Shown piece by piece: positions 16,321 through 24,816 of a DNA stretch of 64,000 bases. The notes below the pieces were generated by a model that had not been told where the DNA came from, did not search any database, and saw only the letters and a program-made list of their open reading frames with translations. How positions within the stretch are numbered: the stretch's first letter is position 1; each line of letters starts with the position of its first letter. The position numbers were made by a program, and so were the translations under genes. This DNA is from Duganella margarita (GTDB lineage Bacteria > Pseudomonadota > Gammaproteobacteria > Burkholderiales > Burkholderiaceae_D), in the NCBI RefSeq assembly GCF_009857535.1, contig NZ_WWCS01000005.1, positions 355,677 through 419,676 of the forward strand. Direction: 5' to 3'.

Positions 16321-18612
16321 CTATGGAACCGATAGCGAATACGGCGCATCGGCGGCGCTGGCGCCGCGCCGGGTATTGGGCGCTGCCGACATCTCGAAGT
16401 CCAGCGTGGCGCCGCGCGTCAGCGCCGCATGGTCGATCCAGTTGTGGGCGTACGGCTTGCCGTTGACCTTCAGCGTCTGCACGTAGCGCTGCCGGTCGCT
16501 GTTGGCCGGCGCGCTAATGATGACGGTTTTGCCATTCTCCAGATGCAGCGTGGCTTTCTTGAACAGCGGCGCGCCCAGCACGTACTGCGGCACCGCCGGC
16601 GTGACCGGGTAGAAGCCCAGCGCGGAGAACACATACCAGGCCGAGGTCTGGCCGTTGTCCTCGTCGCCGCAGTAGCCGTCCGGCGTGGCCTGGTACAGGC
16701 GGTTCATGGTCTCGCGCGCCCAGTACTGGGTTTTCCACGGCGCGCCGGCGTAGCCGTACAGGTAGATCATGTGCTGGATCGGCTGGTTGCCATGCGCGTA
16801 CTGGCCCATGTTCGCGATCTGCATTTCGCGGATCTCGTGGATCACTTCACCGTAATAGCTCTCGTCAAACGTCGGCGGCAGCGTGAACACCTGATCCAGC
16901 TTGGCGACGAATTTTTCGCGCCCGCCCATCAGCTGCATCAGGCCATGCACGTCCTGGAACACCGACCAGGTGTAGTGCCAGCTATTGCCCTCGGTGAAGG
17001 CGTCGCCCCACTTGAAGGGATTGAACGGCGACTGGAAACTGCCGTCCTGGTTCCGGCCGCGCATCAGGCCCGTCTCCGGATCGAACAGTTTTTGGTAGTT
17101 CATGGCGCGCTGCTTGTAGATGGCGATTTCCGACTCCGGCTTGCCGAGCGCTTTGCCCAGCTGCCAGATGGCGAAATCGTCGTAGGCATATTCCAGCGTG
17201 CGGGCGGCGTTCTCGTTGATCTTGACGTCGTAGGGCACGTAGCCCAGGTCGTTGTAGTACTTGACGCCCTTGCGGCCGACGGCGTCCATAGGCCCTTCAT
17301 TGTCGGCGCCGTGCTTGAGCGCCTGCCACAGCGTCTCGACATCGTAGCCGCGCAGGCCCTTGACGTAGGCTTCCGCCACCACCGAGGCCGAGTTATTGCC
17401 GATCATGACGTTGGCCAGGCCGGGACTGGACCACTCGGGCAGCCAGCCGCCTTCCTTGTAGTCGTTGACCAGGCCCGCCTGCATCTCGCGGTTGATCGAC
17501 GGGTACATCAGGTTCAGGAAGGGATACAGCGCGCGGAAGGTGTCCCAGAAGCCGGTGCCGGCGAACATATAGCCGGGCAGGATCTGGCCGTTGTAGGGAC
17601 TCCAGTGCACGATCTGGTTGTTGGCGTCGATCTCGTACAGCTTATTCGGGAAGAACAGCATGCGGTACAAGCTGGAATAGAAGGTGCGCGTCTGATCGAC
17701 GCTGCCGCCTTCCACGCTGACGCGGCTGAGCGTCTTGTTCCAGACCGCCTTGCCCTTTTGCGCGGTGGCGTCGAAGCTGTCGTCGGCCAGTTCGCGCTTG
17801 AGGTTCAGCTCCGCCTGTTCCTCGCTGATGAAGGAGGAGGCCACGCGCATGCCGACCTTCTCGCCCTTCTCAGTCTTGAAGCCGACCACCGCGCCGCTAT
17901 GGTTGCTGGCCAGTTCCGTCACGCCTTCCACCAGCTTGTCGCCGCTCCAGATGCGGGTGGAGGTGAACGGCTTGTCGAAGTAGATGACGAACCAGTTCTT
18001 GAAGTTCTTCGGCAGCGGACCGCGCGCATAGCGGGTGCTGTAGCCGACGATCTTGCGCTGCTCCGGCAGCACCTTGATGTACGAGCCCTTGTCGTAGGCG
18101 TCCACCACGACATAGGCTTCGTCGGTCTTCGGATAGGTAAAGCGGAACTGCGCGGCGCGTTCGGTCGGCGTGATTTCGGTGGTGACGTCAGAATCGGCCA
18201 GATAGACGCTGTAGTAGTACGGCTTGGCCACTTCCGCCTTGTGCGAGAACCAGCTGGCGCGGTCGTCCTGGGTGAAGCGTAGCTTGCCCGTCACCGGCAT
18301 GACGGCGAACTGGCCGTAGTCGTTCATCCACGGCGACGGCTGGTGCGTCTGCTTGAAGCCGCGGATCTTGTCGGCATCGTAGGTGTAGGCCCAGCCGTTG
18401 CCCATCTTGCCGGTTTGCGGCGTCCAGAAATTCATCCCCCACGGCAGCGCGATGGCGGGATAGGTATTGCCGTTGGAGAGTTCCGGCTTGCTGGCGGTGC
18501 CCATCAGGGGATTGATCCACTCCACCGGATCGGCGACCGGCGCCGCATTGGCAGCGGCACTGGCGCCGGCAGTGAGGGCGAGCAGCAGGACCGGCAGAGC
18601 GAATAAGTTCAT
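16321..18612 (-). CDS. GH92 alpha-mannosidase, exported
   Basis: This is a family GH92 calcium-dependent, inverting alpha-mannosidase (usually alpha-1,2 on N-glycan or yeast-mannan type substrates). The family start motif is VEWINPLMGTASKPELSNGN, and the catalytic region is DGYCGDEDNGQTSAWYVFSA (about residues 660-680), matching the GH92 G-x-D-D-x-G-x-x-S-A-W pattern. The conserved Glu region HEIREMQIANMGQYAHGNQP is also present. The signal peptide is LFALPVLLLALTAGASAAANA. At 763 residues it is of normal length. It starts one base after the pullulanase stop (TGA-T-ATG), so translation is probably coupled. It is odd in an otherwise alpha-glucan operon. Confidence 0.92.
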   Translation of the reverse strand: MNLFALPVLLLALTAGASAAANAAPVADPVEWINPLMGTASKPELSNGNTYPAIALPWGMNFWTPQTGKMGNGWAYTYDADKIRGFKQTHQPSPWMNDYGQFAVMPVTGKLRFTQDDRASWFSHKAEVAKPYYYSVYLADSDVTTEITPTERAAQFRFTYPKTDEAYVVVDAYDKGSYIKVLPEQRKIVGYSTRYARGPLPKNFKNWFVIYFDKPFTSTRIWSGDKLVEGVTELASNHSGAVVGFKTEKGEKVGMRVASSFISEEQAELNLKRELADDSFDATAQKGKAVWNKTLSRVSVEGGSVDQTRTFYSSLYRMLFFPNKLYEIDANNQIVHWSPYNGQILPGYMFAGTGFWDTFRALYPFLNLMYPSINREMQAGLVNDYKEGGWLPEWSSPGLANVMIGNNSASVVAEAYVKGLRGYDVETLWQALKHGADNEGPMDAVGRKGVKYYNDLGYVPYDVKINENAARTLEYAYDDFAIWQLGKALGKPESEIAIYKQRAMNYQKLFDPETGLMRGRNQDGSFQSPFNPFKWGDAFTEGNSWHYTWSVFQDVHGLMQLMGGREKFVAKLDQVFTLPPTFDESYYGEVIHEIREMQIANMGQYAHGNQPIQHMIYLYGYAGAPWKTQYWARETMNRLYQATPDGYCGDEDNGQTSAWYVFSALGFYPVTPAVPQYVLGAPLFKKATLHLENGKTVIISAPANSDRQRYVQTLKVNGKPYAHNWIDHAALTRGATLDFEMSAAPNTRRGASAADAPYSLSVP

Positions 18613-18613
18613 A

Positions 18614-21331
18614 TCAATTTTCCACGAAAACCACTGCGCTGCGCGCGGGGATGGTAAAGGTGCCGCTGAGTTTATCGTACCTGGCTTCCGCAGCCACGCG
18701 TTTGTCCGCCGCAGCCGCGCCGGTGTGGACCGGATGCAGCTGATAGCGGCGGTTGCGTTCTTCGGTGGCGGTGACGCGCTGCTCGGTCTTGTCGACGTTG
18801 ATCAGGTACACCACCGTCTTGAAGCGCGCGCCGGCGTAGCCCTTGCCGTCGATGCGGGCGGCCACCACGGTCGGCACCTGCGACGGGCCGGTGTTGAAGA
18901 AGCGCAGGCGCTGCTTGATGTCGGCGGCGCTGCGCAGGCGGAACAGCGTGCTGCTGGAACGGATCGCCAGCAGGTCGCGGAAGGCGTCGCGCGCGTAGGC
19001 GATGTCCGCCGGCGCCGGTTTGATGTTCTCGTTGCGCAGCAGGGGCTTGAGCAGCGCGTAGTCCTTGCCATTGTCGGCCGCCGGCGGCAGGCCGGTGCCG
19101 AAGTAGTTGTCCAGGTAGCTCCAGTCCAGGCGATTGAACCAGTCGCCCGATTCAAAGCTGTTGCGGTCCAGCGATTTGGAACGCAGGATGTCGAAGCCGG
19201 CGTGGAAGTAAGCCACGCCCTGGCTGAAGGCGTTGATGGCGGCGCCCAGCATCTGCACCTGCGCGCGTTCGTGCGCGGTGGTCGATTGCGGCAGCTTGAA
19301 GGCGTTGATGTCGTACAGCGTCTGGTTGTCGTGGTTCTCGACGTAGTTGACCACTTCGCCGGGTTCGCTGGCGTAGCCGGCCGGCTGGTTGCCGCCGTAG
19401 ACGATGTCCTGCAAGGCCACGGTATTGCCGTCGGCGGTGGTCAGCTGGTAGCTGCGCAGCGTGCCGGCCAGGCCGACCTTGACCATGTCGGAGGCGTGTA
19501 GCAGGTCGGCGGCGGGACGCTGGCCGGCTTGCGCGTTGGCGTCGTAGACCAGGCCATTGATGTAGCCCTGCTGCGTGAACAGCTGCTGGCCGCTGTCGCC
19601 GGCGCCGCCGCCACGCACGGCGTCGCGGCCACGGTCGCTGAAGGTGCCGATGCCGCTGCCGTTCAGCGACAGCTGCGAAGCCTGCACGAAGCGCGCGCCG
19701 TCGGCCACTTCGCCGAAGTTCCAGCCTTCGCCGATCAGGTTGATGTGACGGCCGGCGGCCTTGTCGGCGCGGGCCTGCACTTGCTCCATCACGGCGCGCG
19801 GCTGGTGGCCCATCAGGTCGAAGCGGAAAGAATCGATCTTGTAGTTTTTGGCCCAGAAGGCCACCGAGTCCACCATCAGCTTGCCCATCATGAGGTTTTC
19901 GGTGGCGGTGTTGTCGCAGCAGGTCGAGCGTTCGATGTCGCCCCTGGCGTTGAGGCGGTGGTAGTAGCCGGGCACCACGCGGTCCAGTACCGACTTCTCA
20001 TTCTGGCCGGCGATGAAAGTGTGGTTGTAGACCACGTCCATGCCGACCCGCAGGCCGGTCTTGTGCAGCGCCTGCACCATCTGGCGGAATTCGACGATGC
20101 GTTTGGCGCCATCGGCGGGATCGGTGCTGTAGCTGCCTTCCGGCGCGTTGTAGTGGAAGGGATCATAGCCCCAGTTGAAGCAGTCCTGCGCGCTGGCTTC
20201 GGCCACTGCGGCCTGCTGCGCTTCGCTGTCGGCGTCGGCGACCGGAATGGCCGGCGTCACGCAGGCTTTTTCCGGCACGCTGCCGATGTCGTAGACGGGC
20301 AGCAGGTGGATGTCGGTTATGCCGGCTTTGCTCAGCGCGGCCAGGTGTTTCATGCCGTTGGACTTGGCCTCGGTGAAGGCCAGGTACTTGCCGCGGTTGG
20401 CCGCGCTGACGGTGTTGTCGTTGATCGAGAAGTCGCGCACGTGCAGTTCGTAGACCGTCATGTCGGTCTGCGCGGCGACCTTGTTCGGCGACGGCGTGCC
20501 GTCCCAGCCGGCCGGTTTGAGTCTGGCGGCGTTGAGATTGGCGACGTAGCTGCGCTTCGAATCGGTGGTCAGGCTGACGGAGTAGGGATCGGTCACCAGG
20601 TTGCGGACGATGCCGGCGCTTGGCGTCATCACGTCCACCACGTACTGGTAGTAAGGGCCTTGGGCGTTGGCGGACCAGATGCCGGTGGCGTCGTCGCGCT
20701 GCATCGGTGTGATGGCGGTGGCTTTGCCGGCGCCGCTGGCGTAGGAGCAGACGGCCACGTTTTGCGCGGTCGGCGCCCACAGTTTGAAGGCGGCGCGGAG
20801 TGCGTTGGCAGTGACGTTGGCGCCAAGATCGTCGGCCCTGGCGGCGCTGGCGTACAGGTCATCCAGCGCGCCGGCGATTTGCAGCGAGGTGGCGGCGATG
20901 ACGGCGCCGTCGTCGGCTTCCTGCACCAGCAGCACTTGCTGCGTCATCAGCTTGGCCGCACCGGCGACGTTGAAGACGACGCCGTCGGCGGTGAACTTGA
21001 AGCGCTGCGCGACGGCGGCCGGCACTTCGCCCTCAAAGCGCGCCAGCTTTAGCACGCCATCTTCGCCGCTGACGCGGGCGCCGGGCGCTGCGCGCAGCAA
21101 GGCGTTGGCGGAGTAATACAGCTTGAAGACGCCACGCGCCGCATCGACGCCCGGCCATTTGATCAACTGACGATTCAGCCAGTAAGCGCGGGCATCGACG
21201 GCGGGAGCGGCATGCAGCGGCGCGGCGAACGGTCCATCGCAATCCGCCAGCGTCGGCGCCGCCGAGGCAGCCAGACAAGTCAGCGCCAGCGCGCTCCCCA
21301 ACGAACCCGCCACCCAACCCTTACCTGCCAT
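18614..21331 (-). CDS. Pullulanase-type alpha-1,6-glucosidase (GH13), exported
   Basis: It debranches pullulan, amylopectin or branched maltodextrins at alpha-1,6 links. N-terminal starch-binding-like modules (residues about 30-260) precede a GH13 barrel: YNHTF in region I, catalytic Asp about 505 in SFRFDLMGH, Glu about 535 in LIGEGWNFGE, Asp about 668 in YVENHDNQT. The C-terminal part ends LSGTFTIPARSAVVFVE. The length of 905 residues fits the pullulanase-type subfamily. A signal peptide is present (GSALALTCLAASAAP); its Cys is in a poor lipobox context, so a soluble periplasmic form is favoured. GGAG lies seven bases before the ATG. It is first in a two-gene operon with the GH92 gene. Confidence 0.93.
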   Translation of the reverse strand: MAGKGWVAGSLGSALALTCLAASAAPTLADCDGPFAAPLHAAPAVDARAYWLNRQLIKWPGVDAARGVFKLYYSANALLRAAPGARVSGEDGVLKLARFEGEVPAAVAQRFKFTADGVVFNVAGAAKLMTQQVLLVQEADDGAVIAATSLQIAGALDDLYASAARADDLGANVTANALRAAFKLWAPTAQNVAVCSYASGAGKATAITPMQRDDATGIWSANAQGPYYQYVVDVMTPSAGIVRNLVTDPYSVSLTTDSKRSYVANLNAARLKPAGWDGTPSPNKVAAQTDMTVYELHVRDFSINDNTVSAANRGKYLAFTEAKSNGMKHLAALSKAGITDIHLLPVYDIGSVPEKACVTPAIPVADADSEAQQAAVAEASAQDCFNWGYDPFHYNAPEGSYSTDPADGAKRIVEFRQMVQALHKTGLRVGMDVVYNHTFIAGQNEKSVLDRVVPGYYHRLNARGDIERSTCCDNTATENLMMGKLMVDSVAFWAKNYKIDSFRFDLMGHQPRAVMEQVQARADKAAGRHINLIGEGWNFGEVADGARFVQASQLSLNGSGIGTFSDRGRDAVRGGGAGDSGQQLFTQQGYINGLVYDANAQAGQRPAADLLHASDMVKVGLAGTLRSYQLTTADGNTVALQDIVYGGNQPAGYASEPGEVVNYVENHDNQTLYDINAFKLPQSTTAHERAQVQMLGAAINAFSQGVAYFHAGFDILRSKSLDRNSFESGDWFNRLDWSYLDNYFGTGLPPAADNGKDYALLKPLLRNENIKPAPADIAYARDAFRDLLAIRSSSTLFRLRSAADIKQRLRFFNTGPSQVPTVVAARIDGKGYAGARFKTVVYLINVDKTEQRVTATEERNRRYQLHPVHTGAAAADKRVAAEARYDKLSGTFTIPARSAVVFVEN

Positions 21332-21630
21332 ATGCCATCTCCAAACCGTTGATTTAGTAGCGCAGTTACAAAACGCCCCGCGCTAGCCTTAAATTTGGCG
21401 GCTATGGTACTCCAGAACTGTAGTTTCTTATCAAAAATTAACAAAAAGTAGCATAGTGTAGTGAGTTTATTGCTGATTTATATACACGTTGTTCCGCACT
21501 GTACATGCTGTATCAATCGGTAATTGTCGAATAAGGGAAGCCCTTACGCTGCTAGTCTTGGGTCATAGCCGTAACCACCTGTTGCCTCAACCCTGCGGCA
21601 GCGTCCGTTATCTAATTCACAAGGGCTATC
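21332..21630. other. 299-bp divergent intergenic region
   Basis: This gene-free stretch separates pullulanase (-) from cysC (+). The part at 21390-21480 is clearly AT-rich and probably holds the promoters. It contains TGTAGT twice in direct orientation (21418-21423 and 21447-21452), matching half of the TGTAGT-N3-ACTACA motif seen elsewhere, but no good full palindrome. A small hairpin, TAAGGG-AAG-CCCTTA (21532-21546), lies in the presumed cysC leader. No small gene is evident. Confidence 0.5.
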
Positions 21631-22185
21631 ATGATCCTGCTTTTTTGCGGCCTGTCCGGCGCCGGCAAGTCGACGCTTGCCAACAGCGTCAAAAACCGTC
21701 TCGCAAGCCAATTCGTTCCGGTTGAAGTCATCGACGGCGATCCGTACCGCGCCCGCCTGTTCACCGACCTGGGTTTTTCGCGCCGGGACCGCAGCGAGAA
21801 CCTGCGGCGGCTTGGCTACCTGGCCGACAAATTCGCCGCGCACGGCATTGTGACGATTATCAGCGCCATCAGTCCTTATGACGACGTGCGCCAGGAGCTG
21901 GTTGCGCTCTATGCGGACGTGAAAGTGGTGTTCATTGATTGTGCGCTCGATGAACTGCAGCGGCGCGATACCAAGGGCCTGTACCGGCGCGCGAGCCTGC
22001 CCGATGATGCGCCCGACAAGTTGAAGTGCCTGACCGGCGTCAACGATCCGTTCGAGCCGCCTTGCGAACCCGATTTGTATCTCAACACGCGCGACAGCAG
22101 TATCGCCGACTGCACCGCGCGCATCTGCGAGTATGTGCTGAACCAGACCGCCTTTGCCGAACGCAGAAAGGTGCGGCATGGCTAA
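21631..22185 (+). CDS. cysC: Adenylylsulfate (APS) kinase
   Basis: It phosphorylates adenylylsulfate (APS) to PAPS, the sulfate donor for sulfotransferases. The family motifs are complete: P-loop GLSGAGKST (residues 7-15), DGD after strand 2, FSRRDRSENLRR, and the lid region RDTKGLYRRA, followed by LTGVNDPFEPP. At 184 residues it is a stand-alone kinase without the CysN GTPase domain. AAGGG lies five bases before the ATG. Its last codons overlap the start of the sulfotransferase gene, which points to direct supply of PAPS to that enzyme rather than to general sulfate assimilation. ATP sulfurylase genes are not in the window. Confidence 0.93.
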   Translation: MILLFCGLSGAGKSTLANSVKNRLASQFVPVEVIDGDPYRARLFTDLGFSRRDRSENLRRLGYLADKFAAHGIVTIISAISPYDDVRQELVALYADVKVVFIDCALDELQRRDTKGLYRRASLPDDAPDKLKCLTGVNDPFEPPCEPDLYLNTRDSSIADCTARICEYVLNQTAFAERRKVRHG

Positions 22186-23041
22186 TGATGTGCTGGTGAT
22201 CGCCGGGATGCACCGCTCCGGCACATCGCTGATCACGCATTGGCTGCATGATTGCGGCTTGCAGGTCGGCGAGAATCTGGTCGGTGCGGGCACCGGCAAT
22301 GTCGAAGGCCATTTCGAGGATGAGGGTTTCTTCCAGTTGCACCAGCAAATCCTGGTCGACAAAGGCGCGCATCCCGATGGCCTTGGTCCGCCGGAAACGA
22401 TGACGCCGACCCGCCAGGAGCAGGCGCAAATGCATGCACTGATCACGGCCAGGAATGCCAGCTTCCAGCAATGGGGCTGGAAGGAGCCGCGCACCTGCCT
22501 GTTTCTGGACACCTATTCAGCCTTGCTGCCGGAAGCGAAATACCTGGTGCTGCTGCGCGATTACCAGGAAGTGGTGCACTCGCTGCTCAAGCGCGATTTC
22601 AGCCTGCTCGATAACAAGTACCGGGGGAAAAGCTGGCCGCACCGTACGGCATGGAAATATTTTTACCGGGCGATGCGGCTGGAGCAGCATCGCCGCAAGC
22701 ATCGCGACCGCTATCTGAAAGCCTGGTTGGCATACAACCAGATGATCCTGAAAACCCTGCGCGCATTGCCGGAGGATCGCTATCTGGTGGTCAGCTACCA
22801 GTCCATGCAAAGCGAGTGCGCCGAGGTGTTCAGCTTCCTCTCGTCGCACTGGCCGTTCAAGCTGCAATACAAGCAATTTTCCAGCGTGTACCGGAAGGAG
22901 CTGATCAGCCGCAAGGCCGACGTGGCGCCGGCCGCAGTCAGTCCCGAGTTGCTGGACCAAGCACAGCAACTCGACGCCAGCCTGCAAAGCTACCTGCAAC
23001 GCAGCCGGCAGCGGCTGGCCGAGCTGGCCATACTGCGCTAG
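22178..23041 (+). CDS. Sulfotransferase family protein
   Basis: This is a PAPS-dependent sulfotransferase-fold protein. The 5'-phosphosulfate loop is GMHRSGTSLI near residue 10 and the 3'-phosphate site is LLRDYQEVVHSLLKRD (Arg and Ser) near 115-130. The start at 22178 (MANDVLVIAG) overlaps the cysC stop by eight bases and has AAAGGTG upstream. It is 287 residues with no signal peptide, so it is cytoplasmic. The acceptor is unknown; a saccharide, lipid or secondary metabolite is possible. Its 3' end overlaps the convergent POT transporter gene by four bases. Confidence 0.85.
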   Translation: MANDVLVIAGMHRSGTSLITHWLHDCGLQVGENLVGAGTGNVEGHFEDEGFFQLHQQILVDKGAHPDGLGPPETMTPTRQEQAQMHALITARNASFQQWGWKEPRTCLFLDTYSALLPEAKYLVLLRDYQEVVHSLLKRDFSLLDNKYRGKSWPHRTAWKYFYRAMRLEQHRRKHRDRYLKAWLAYNQMILKTLRALPEDRYLVVSYQSMQSECAEVFSFLSSHWPFKLQYKQFSSVYRKELISRKADVAPAAVSPELLDQAQQLDASLQSYLQRSRQRLAELAILR

Positions 23042-24621
23042 GCGGTGCGATAGTTGTCGACCATCTTGTAGCGCATCGCGTACAGGGCGAACAGGGCGGC
23101 GACGAGCGCTGCGAAGGCGGCAAACAGGAACATCTGGAAGGCGATCGGACTCAGGCCGCTGCCGGCGATCCAGCCGCCCACCACGTCGTTCTTCACGCCG
23201 GCATTGACGATCAGTACCCACAGGTTGCCGACCGTGACGGCCAGGTACCAGAAGCTGAGGATGATGCCCTTCATCGACGCCGGCGCCTGGCTGTAGGCGA
23301 ATTCCAGTCCGGTGGCGGAGACCAGCACTTCACCCAAAGTCAGCAGCGCATACGGCAGCAGCTGCCACAGGATGGAGACCTTGTCGCCGCCATCGATCCA
23401 CAACTGGATCATGCCGATCACCACCCACGCCGATGCCGACAGTGCGATGCCCAGCCCCATGCGGCGCAGCGGCGTCGGCGTGATGCCGAGCGCGCGCATG
23501 ATCGGAAACAGCGCGACGTTGTTGAACGGGATCAGCAGCATCACCAGGATCGGATTGACCGCCTGCATCTGCGCCGGCAGCAGCGTGAAGTTCCAGCCGA
23601 AGATCGACAGCAGCGGGCTGTCCATGGTGTTGGCCTGGACGATCCAGGTCGACGCCTTCTGGTCGAACAGCGACCAGAATGGCGTGGTCAGCGCAAACAC
23701 GATCAGGATGCGCAGCACCGAGCGCACGCCTTCGACCGCTTCATCGGTGTGCTTGCCGCGCGCGCGTTCCAGCTGCATGGACACGCCGATGCCGCCAAAC
23801 GCCAGCACCAGCACCAGCGCCGTGCAGGCGGCGATGACGAAGCCCCAGGCCGGCGTCATGCACAGCGAGACGACCGCCGCCAGCGCGCCGAAACCGGCCA
23901 CCACCAGGCCAGGCCGCGACAGGCCATGCCACGACGGGCTGCTGGCGCGCGCCAGCAGGGCAGTGCGCGCCACGCTGCTGAACGAATCGGGATTCGGCGC
24001 AGCCGGCGGCACGTGCACATACTTGCCGCGGCCCAGCCAGAACACCAGTGTGGCAATCGCCATCAGGATGCCGGGAATGCCGAACGCCACGGCCGGGCCG
24101 TAGTCGCGCAGGAACAGCGGCATCAGCAGCGAGGCAAAGAAGGAGCCGAAGTTGATGATCCAGTAGAAGGCGTCGAACACCAGCTTGGCGCGGTTCTTGT
24201 TGGTCTGGTCGAACTGGTCGCCGACAAACGACACCACCAGCGGCTTGATGCCGCCCGAACCGAACGCGATCAGCGCCAGGCCAAGGTAGAAGCCTTGCAG
24301 GTTGTGTTCAAAAATCGCCAGGCAGGCGTGACCGGCCACGTAGATCAGGCTGAACCAGAACACCGTCTTGTACTTGCCCCAGAAGCGGTCGGCGATCCAG
24401 CCGCCCAGCAGCGGGAAGAAGTAGACGCCGATGACAAAGGTGTGGAACACATGCTTGGCTTCGGTAGTGCGGTCGCCGATCGGAATGAACAGCAGCAGGG
24501 TACTGAGCAGGAAGGGCGTGAGGATGTTGCGCATGCCGTAAAAGCTGAACCGTTCGCAGCCTTCGTTGGCGATGATGTAGGGAATTTGCCGGGGCATCGG
24601 CCCGTTGCCGTTGTTGCTCAC
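23038..24621 (-). CDS. POT/PTR2-family proton-coupled transporter
   Basis: This is a proton-dependent oligopeptide transporter (POT) of the MFS with 12-14 helices, 527 residues. The ExxER proton-coupling motif is present in TM1 (NEGCERFSFYGMRNIL), and the PTR2 signature is FYWIINFGSFFAS near TM5. The classical substrates are di- and tripeptides, but location between alpha-glucan genes and divergence from a GH13 alpha-glucosidase leave room for another substrate. The start is a GTG at 24621, with AGGAG nine bases upstream. The promoter region shared with the GH13 gene has two TGTA-type palindromes, so it is probably co-regulated with glucan use. Confidence 0.9.
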   Translation of the reverse strand: MSNNGNGPMPRQIPYIIANEGCERFSFYGMRNILTPFLLSTLLLFIPIGDRTTEAKHVFHTFVIGVYFFPLLGGWIADRFWGKYKTVFWFSLIYVAGHACLAIFEHNLQGFYLGLALIAFGSGGIKPLVVSFVGDQFDQTNKNRAKLVFDAFYWIINFGSFFASLLMPLFLRDYGPAVAFGIPGILMAIATLVFWLGRGKYVHVPPAAPNPDSFSSVARTALLARASSPSWHGLSRPGLVVAGFGALAAVVSLCMTPAWGFVIAACTALVLVLAFGGIGVSMQLERARGKHTDEAVEGVRSVLRILIVFALTTPFWSLFDQKASTWIVQANTMDSPLLSIFGWNFTLLPAQMQAVNPILVMLLIPFNNVALFPIMRALGITPTPLRRMGLGIALSASAWVVIGMIQLWIDGGDKVSILWQLLPYALLTLGEVLVSATGLEFAYSQAPASMKGIILSFWYLAVTVGNLWVLIVNAGVKNDVVGGWIAGSGLSPIAFQMFLFAAFAALVAALFALYAMRYKMVDNYRTA

Positions 24622-24642
24622 TGTATTTCACTCCTGATGTTG

Positions 24643-24779
24643 TGTAGTTTGACTACTATTTTTTATCTAAAGAATCCCGTTTGGAATACTTAAGTATTTG
24701 TTTTTAAAGGTTTGTTTGTTATTTTAGCGTGACTGCGCGCGGATTGAAAAATCTGTTTTCGTGCTGTATATTCTCTACA
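24643..24779. promoter_or_regulatory. Two candidate HexR-type operators in a divergent promoter
   Basis: TGTAGTTTGACTACT (24643-24657) is one base short of a perfect TGTAGT-N3-ACTACA palindrome and lies just upstream of the POT gene. TGTATATTCTCTACA (24765-24779) lies 37 bases before the GH13 ATG. They are the same length and type as the pair at 9536-9650. Binding by the HexR part of the protein at 26545-28419 is inference. Confidence 0.55.
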
Positions 24780-24816
24780 AAATTGTGTGACCGCCCAGCC
24801 AACCCCGGATTTTCTT

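Noticed and set aside
21418..21452. Full HexR-type palindrome upstream of pullulanase
   Set aside because: Only two direct TGTAGT half-sites are present; the best 15-mers match about 8 of 12 positions, which is too weak to call.
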